Part shown: piece after piece, positions 21,972-25,163 of the stretch
Layout of the letters: the number at the start of each line of letters is the position of its first letter
How positions within the stretch are numbered: the first letter of the stretch is position 1
Source: Rhizobiaceae bacterium
Lineage (GTDB): Bacteria > Pseudomonadota > Alphaproteobacteria > Rhizobiales > Rhizobiaceae
Assembly (NCBI GenBank): GCA_021648425.1
Contig: JAKISV010000017.1
Location: 1 to 25,163 of the forward strand
Direction of reading: 5' to 3'
Length of the DNA: 25,163 nucleotides
Notes under the pieces: generated by a model
What the model was told of the DNA's origin: nothing
Database searches by the model: none
The model's input: the letters and a program-made list of their open reading frames with translations, nothing else
Translations under genes and position numbers: made by a program

Positions 21972-24305
21972 TTATCCAACCGCCAGCTTTTTGTCATCTG
22001 ACCGCTCGGCTGCATATAAAGACGCATTGCCATTCAATAACATAATCAGGTTTTCCGCTGGAAGTGCTCTGCCGAATAAATAACCCTGCACCTCATCCAC
22101 ATGAATACGTTTCTGCAACAGCTCCAGCTGATCGATGGTTTCAACTCCTTCGATCACAACTTTCAATCCAAGACTGTGGCTGAGTTTCGTGATCCCCTCC
22201 AATAATACAAGCGACTTTTTGTCAGTGTGAATATCCTCGATAAAAGAACGATCAATTTTTACCTTATCCAAAGGCAAAGTATGCAAATAACTCAAGCTGG
22301 AAAATCCGGTGCCAAAATCATCCAATGATATTTTTACGCCTAGTTCTGATAGCTGTAGCAGTGTCTTATTTGTCGTTTCGATGTTTTCCAGCATTAAAGA
22401 TTCTGTTATTTCCACTTCCAGCCGGTGTGGTTCCAATCCTGTTTTTTTCAAGATTCGATCAATGGTGCCGGCCATATCCGATTGTTGAAACTGCACTGAA
22501 GAAACATTCACCGCCACACCCATATGTTTTGGCCATTTGAGACATTGCAGCGCTGCATTCTCAAGGACATATTCTCCAAGGCGAATAATAAACCCTATGT
22601 CTTCTGCAATAGGGATGAATTTATCCGGCGGCACCCAGCCCCAGTCCGGATGATTCCAGCGCAATAATGCTTCGCAGGTATAAATCTTGTTTTCTTTGAC
22701 ATTTACCAGTGGCTGATAGTTGATTTGGAACTGATTGCGATCGATAGCATTTCTTAAATCAATTTCCAGCTGCCTCTTGTTCTTGATGGATTGGCCAAGT
22801 TCTGTGGAATAAAATGCGTAGGTTCCACGCTTGATGGTTTTTGCCTTATATAAGGCGGCATCCGAATATTTAAGCAATAAATCCGGGTCTTTTGCATCGA
22901 TCGGGCTAATCGAAACCCCGACCGTGGCACCCACATTGATCTCATGCCCATCCAGCAACAGTGGTTTGGATATTTCTTCAATCAGCCTTGCAGCAAACCG
23001 GCCGCATTCTCTTTTGTCGCACAATTCCGGCACAACAACCACAAATTCATCGCCGCCAAAACGACAAATCAAAGAGCCGGGAACCAACACTGCCTTCAGG
23101 CGAATAGCAATGGTATTAAGTAGCTTGTCACCGGTTGTATGGCCAAGTGAATCGTTGGTTTCCTTGAATTTATCCAAATCAATAAAATACAGCGAACAGG
23201 GTTTCAATTCGCCATTATCAATAAGCAGGCGTTTGATTTCTTCCATGAAAAATCGACGGTTGGGCAAATGGGTTAACGGGTCAAATTTGGCAAGTATGCG
23301 TATTTCCGCCTCCGAAGCCACCCGCAAAGATACATCTTCCAACAATATCACTCCCCCGTCTTTCATGGGGTAATAGTTGAATTCTATAATCCTTTTATCA
23401 TTCAGCACATAGGTTTTTTGCCTTGTTTGGCCATCTGAAAAACACCCTGCAATATCAACAAAAATTTTCCTTTTTTGACTGCTATCACCATAAAGCGTTA
23501 TTTCACTACCTTCGATATCCTTCAATTTTTTGTCGATTAGTTCATGGCCTTGTACACCAGCCAAATCAGCAAATTTCTCATTTACAACAACAAATTTTCT
23601 ATCATCATTGATCATCGCTATTCCGTGCGAAATATTATTCATCGCCGCATCAAACCGATTGGCGATAAGCTTGTTCTCATTTGCGGTCATGGTGGCGTTG
23701 AGCAGAATATTCCTCAATCGCCCGGCCATTAATTTTATTCCAACAAAAAATGGAATTAAAAGGGCCCCGAATAGTATGTGATAGATATCCCCGAAAAGAA
23801 ATGAACCCAACACCAACGGTATCGCAGTCCATAACAGTTGATAGGCTACCACTTTTTCAGATCCAAAATTACGCCCGGAAATGCCGACAAAATTTGCCAG
23901 TGTTACTGATATAGTTACAAGTAAGGCAAATTCATCTGTCGACAATGCGGAAGTTACAAAACTCCAGGATCCAAGAATCGCACCACACGTGGATCCAATA
24001 ATCAGGTATTTTCGCTCCCAAACCTTCAACAAAGAACGGGATTTACGAATATCTTCCCAGTTATCTTGGAATTTTCGACTATCAAGAATGCGCTTTGCGT
24101 TGAGCAGACCTAATATTATCGCAAATATCAAATGAAAAATATCAGCTGTTTTTGCATACAAAATTGACGCGGCTATAGCCGTGCTGAGAGCCCCGACTAC
24201 AAGCGCTGCCTGGTCAGCATAAAGAGATTGTACAACTGAAGTATATATCTTCAGCGGTAACAATTCTCCCGAATCATTTTTGTTTATTCGGTGACGGAAA
24301 TTCAT
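21972..24305 (-). CDS. Membrane-anchored PAS-like GGDEF-EAL protein (c-di-GMP turnover)
   Basis: A 777-aa signalling protein. Residues about 30-200 hold about six hydrophobic segments. A PAS-like region follows (about 215-330; GIAMINDDRKFVVVNEKFADLAG). The GGDEF domain (about 340-500) has the intact active motif RFGGDEF (415-421) and FIDLDKFK. The usual inhibitory RxxD site just before it is replaced (VPGS). The EAL domain (about 515-770) keeps EALLRW (545-550), NVSS, EITES, DDFGTG, KIDRSF, IEGVE and QGYLFGRAL, so phosphodiesterase activity is expected. Whether the net effect is c-di-GMP synthesis or breakdown cannot be told. It is divergent from a Crp/Fnr-type gene 211 bp away. Start ATG 24305 is the first in the frame. 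Confidence 0.9.
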   Translation of the reverse strand: MNFRHRINKNDSGELLPLKIYTSVVQSLYADQAALVVGALSTAIAASILYAKTADIFHLIFAIILGLLNAKRILDSRKFQDNWEDIRKSRSLLKVWERKYLIIGSTCGAILGSWSFVTSALSTDEFALLVTISVTLANFVGISGRNFGSEKVVAYQLLWTAIPLVLGSFLFGDIYHILFGALLIPFFVGIKLMAGRLRNILLNATMTANENKLIANRFDAAMNNISHGIAMINDDRKFVVVNEKFADLAGVQGHELIDKKLKDIEGSEITLYGDSSQKRKIFVDIAGCFSDGQTRQKTYVLNDKRIIEFNYYPMKDGGVILLEDVSLRVASEAEIRILAKFDPLTHLPNRRFFMEEIKRLLIDNGELKPCSLYFIDLDKFKETNDSLGHTTGDKLLNTIAIRLKAVLVPGSLICRFGGDEFVVVVPELCDKRECGRFAARLIEEISKPLLLDGHEINVGATVGVSISPIDAKDPDLLLKYSDAALYKAKTIKRGTYAFYSTELGQSIKNKRQLEIDLRNAIDRNQFQINYQPLVNVKENKIYTCEALLRWNHPDWGWVPPDKFIPIAEDIGFIIRLGEYVLENAALQCLKWPKHMGVAVNVSSVQFQQSDMAGTIDRILKKTGLEPHRLEVEITESLMLENIETTNKTLLQLSELGVKISLDDFGTGFSSLSYLHTLPLDKVKIDRSFIEDIHTDKKSLVLLEGITKLSHSLGLKVVIEGVETIDQLELLQKRIHVDEVQGYLFGRALPAENLIMLLNGNASLYAAERSDDKKLAVG

Positions 24306-24516
24306 CTACCCCCACAATTGTTGATTATCCCGCTAATCCCCGTGCATAGATTGTCATTAAATACTTTTCAAATTGTAAACAAAACAATAATCTTAAAAAT
24401 CAAATTTGCACTCGAATCGCGCTAACTTTCTTTTTAGCTCAAATTAAGTTAGAATTTACCACTATATATTTGTGCAGAACCTTTTATTTTCACCGCTTTT
24501 ATTGGGTCATCACCAA
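24306..24516. other. AT-rich intergenic region between divergent genes
   Basis: These 211 bp hold the promoters of the divergent GGDEF-EAL and Crp/Fnr-type genes. It is strikingly AT-rich with several A- and T-tracts. I could not pick a convincing -35/-10 pair or operator. Confidence 0.5.
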
Positions 24517-25163
24517 ATGCAATCCATCGATATTATACCCCTTTTCGCAGACATTGCTCCTGCAGATGGGGAACGCTACGCGCGAAACTGTTTCTGGAAA
24601 GACTATGATGAATATGAACTGGTGATTGATGTGGAGGATGAAACCACCGATGTTCGTTTTATTCTTTCAGGGTCCGTTAGAATTATTCACCGCATTGCGG
24701 TTGGAAAAGAAGTCATATTGGATGAAATGAGCACCGGTGAATTTTTCGGGGAAATATCTGCCATAGACAGTGAAACTCGCTCGGCAAATATAACCACATT
24801 AACCCGCACCCGTATTTGCATCATGCCGCAAAAAATATTTATGGAAATTCTTGAAAATGATTCCATTGTTAACTGCAAAGTGTTGCGGGTTTTAACCCAG
24901 CGAATTCGTTTTCTTAATCTGCGCCTGGCTGAACACTCATTTCTACAGGCAAAACACCGCCTTTATTCTGAGCTGATGCGCCTTTCCAAACCGCGACCCG
25001 GCCATGAAGGACAACGCTCCATCAGTCCGCCGCCAATTCAAAGAGAGTTGGCAGATCGTATCGGCAGTCGGCGTGAGGTTGTTTCACGGGAGTTAAATTC
25101 GCTGGAGCGAGAAGGAATTATCAATAAAACCCGCGGCTCCCTAATCATAATTGAAATCGGTGA
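24517..25163 (+). CDS. Crp/Fnr-family transcriptional regulator (3' end outside window)
   Basis: The frame is open from ATG 24517 to the window end, 215 complete codons with no stop, so the C-terminus is missing, probably by only a few residues. Residues about 1-115 form a cyclic-nucleotide-binding-like beta barrel (DVRFILSGSVRIIH...EVILDEMSTGEFFGEISAIDSETRSANITTL). The GE...RS pair (E79, R88, S89) matches positions that contact cAMP in E. coli CRP. A dimer helix follows, and then an HTH (QRELADRIGSRREVVSRELNSLEREGII). There is no N-terminal cysteine cluster, so it is not an oxygen-sensing FNR. It could respond to cAMP, c-di-GMP or another ligand. No clear Shine-Dalgarno lies before the ATG. 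Confidence 0.88.
   Translation, partial: MQSIDIIPLFADIAPADGERYARNCFWKDYDEYELVIDVEDETTDVRFILSGSVRIIHRIAVGKEVILDEMSTGEFFGEISAIDSETRSANITTLTRTRICIMPQKIFMEILENDSIVNCKVLRVLTQRIRFLNLRLAEHSFLQAKHRLYSELMRLSKPRPGHEGQRSISPPPIQRELADRIGSRREVVSRELNSLEREGIINKTRGSLIIIEIG

Noticed and set aside
22831..23373. 180-aa plus-strand ORF inside the GGDEF-EAL gene
   Set aside because: Serine-rich antisense shadow of the GGDEF domain.
24517..25163. FNR or FixK assignment for the end regulator, as partner of the cco boxes
   Set aside because: It lacks the N-terminal cysteine set of FNR, and nothing in the window ties it to the cco boxes; kept as generic Crp/Fnr family.

Overview
The window looks like a moderate-GC alphaproteobacterial chromosome, most like Rhizobiales/Hyphomicrobiales. 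This rests on the rhizobial-type LeuD and LeuB proteins, the ccoNOQP-ccoGHIS layout with FNR/FixK-type boxes, and a malonate operon that uses a TRAP transporter. No rRNA, tRNA, CRISPR array or transposase was recognised. No species can be named from the sequence alone.

Region by region: (1) 1-3465 (+) is a tightly packed three-gene cassette. It holds the 3' end of a Fic-family protein, a DEAD/DEAH (SF2) helicase of 680 aa, and a GIY-YIG (T5orf172/MUG113-type) nuclease of 393 aa. This accessory, defence-like cassette is the most promising candidate for an undescribed system. A tandem 12-bp repeat follows it. (2) 3706-10203 is a malonate uptake and catabolism locus. A divergent FCD-type GntR regulator faces a TRAP transporter (matP, matQ, matM), malonyl-CoA decarboxylase (matA) and malonyl-CoA synthetase (matB). 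Import, CoA activation and decarboxylation would give acetyl-CoA. From matQ onward the genes overlap. One perfect TTGTATACAA palindrome lies between the two divergent promoters. (3) 10230-18394 (-) is the complete cbb3 oxidase locus: structural genes ccoN, ccoO, ccoQ, ccoP, then assembly genes ccoG, ccoH, ccoI, ccoS. A FNR/FixK box lies upstream of each half, one of them a perfect match. (4) 18560-18892 (+) is a small TraR/DksA-type zinc-finger protein that shares the perfect FNR box with ccoN. (5) 19209-20973 (+) is leuD-leuB (leucine biosynthesis). (6) 20987-21733 (-) is a FeeM/LuxI-like N-acyl amino acid synthase, preceded by a 17-bp dyad. (7) 21972-24305 (-) is a membrane-anchored PAS-like GGDEF-EAL protein. 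Divergent from it is a Crp/Fnr-family regulator (24517 to the window end, truncated).

Functionally, the core of the window is carbon and energy metabolism (malonate, microaerobic respiration, leucine). Signalling genes lie at the right end and a probable defence or mobile-DNA cassette at the left edge. All family names come from reading motifs in translated sequence; no database search was possible.
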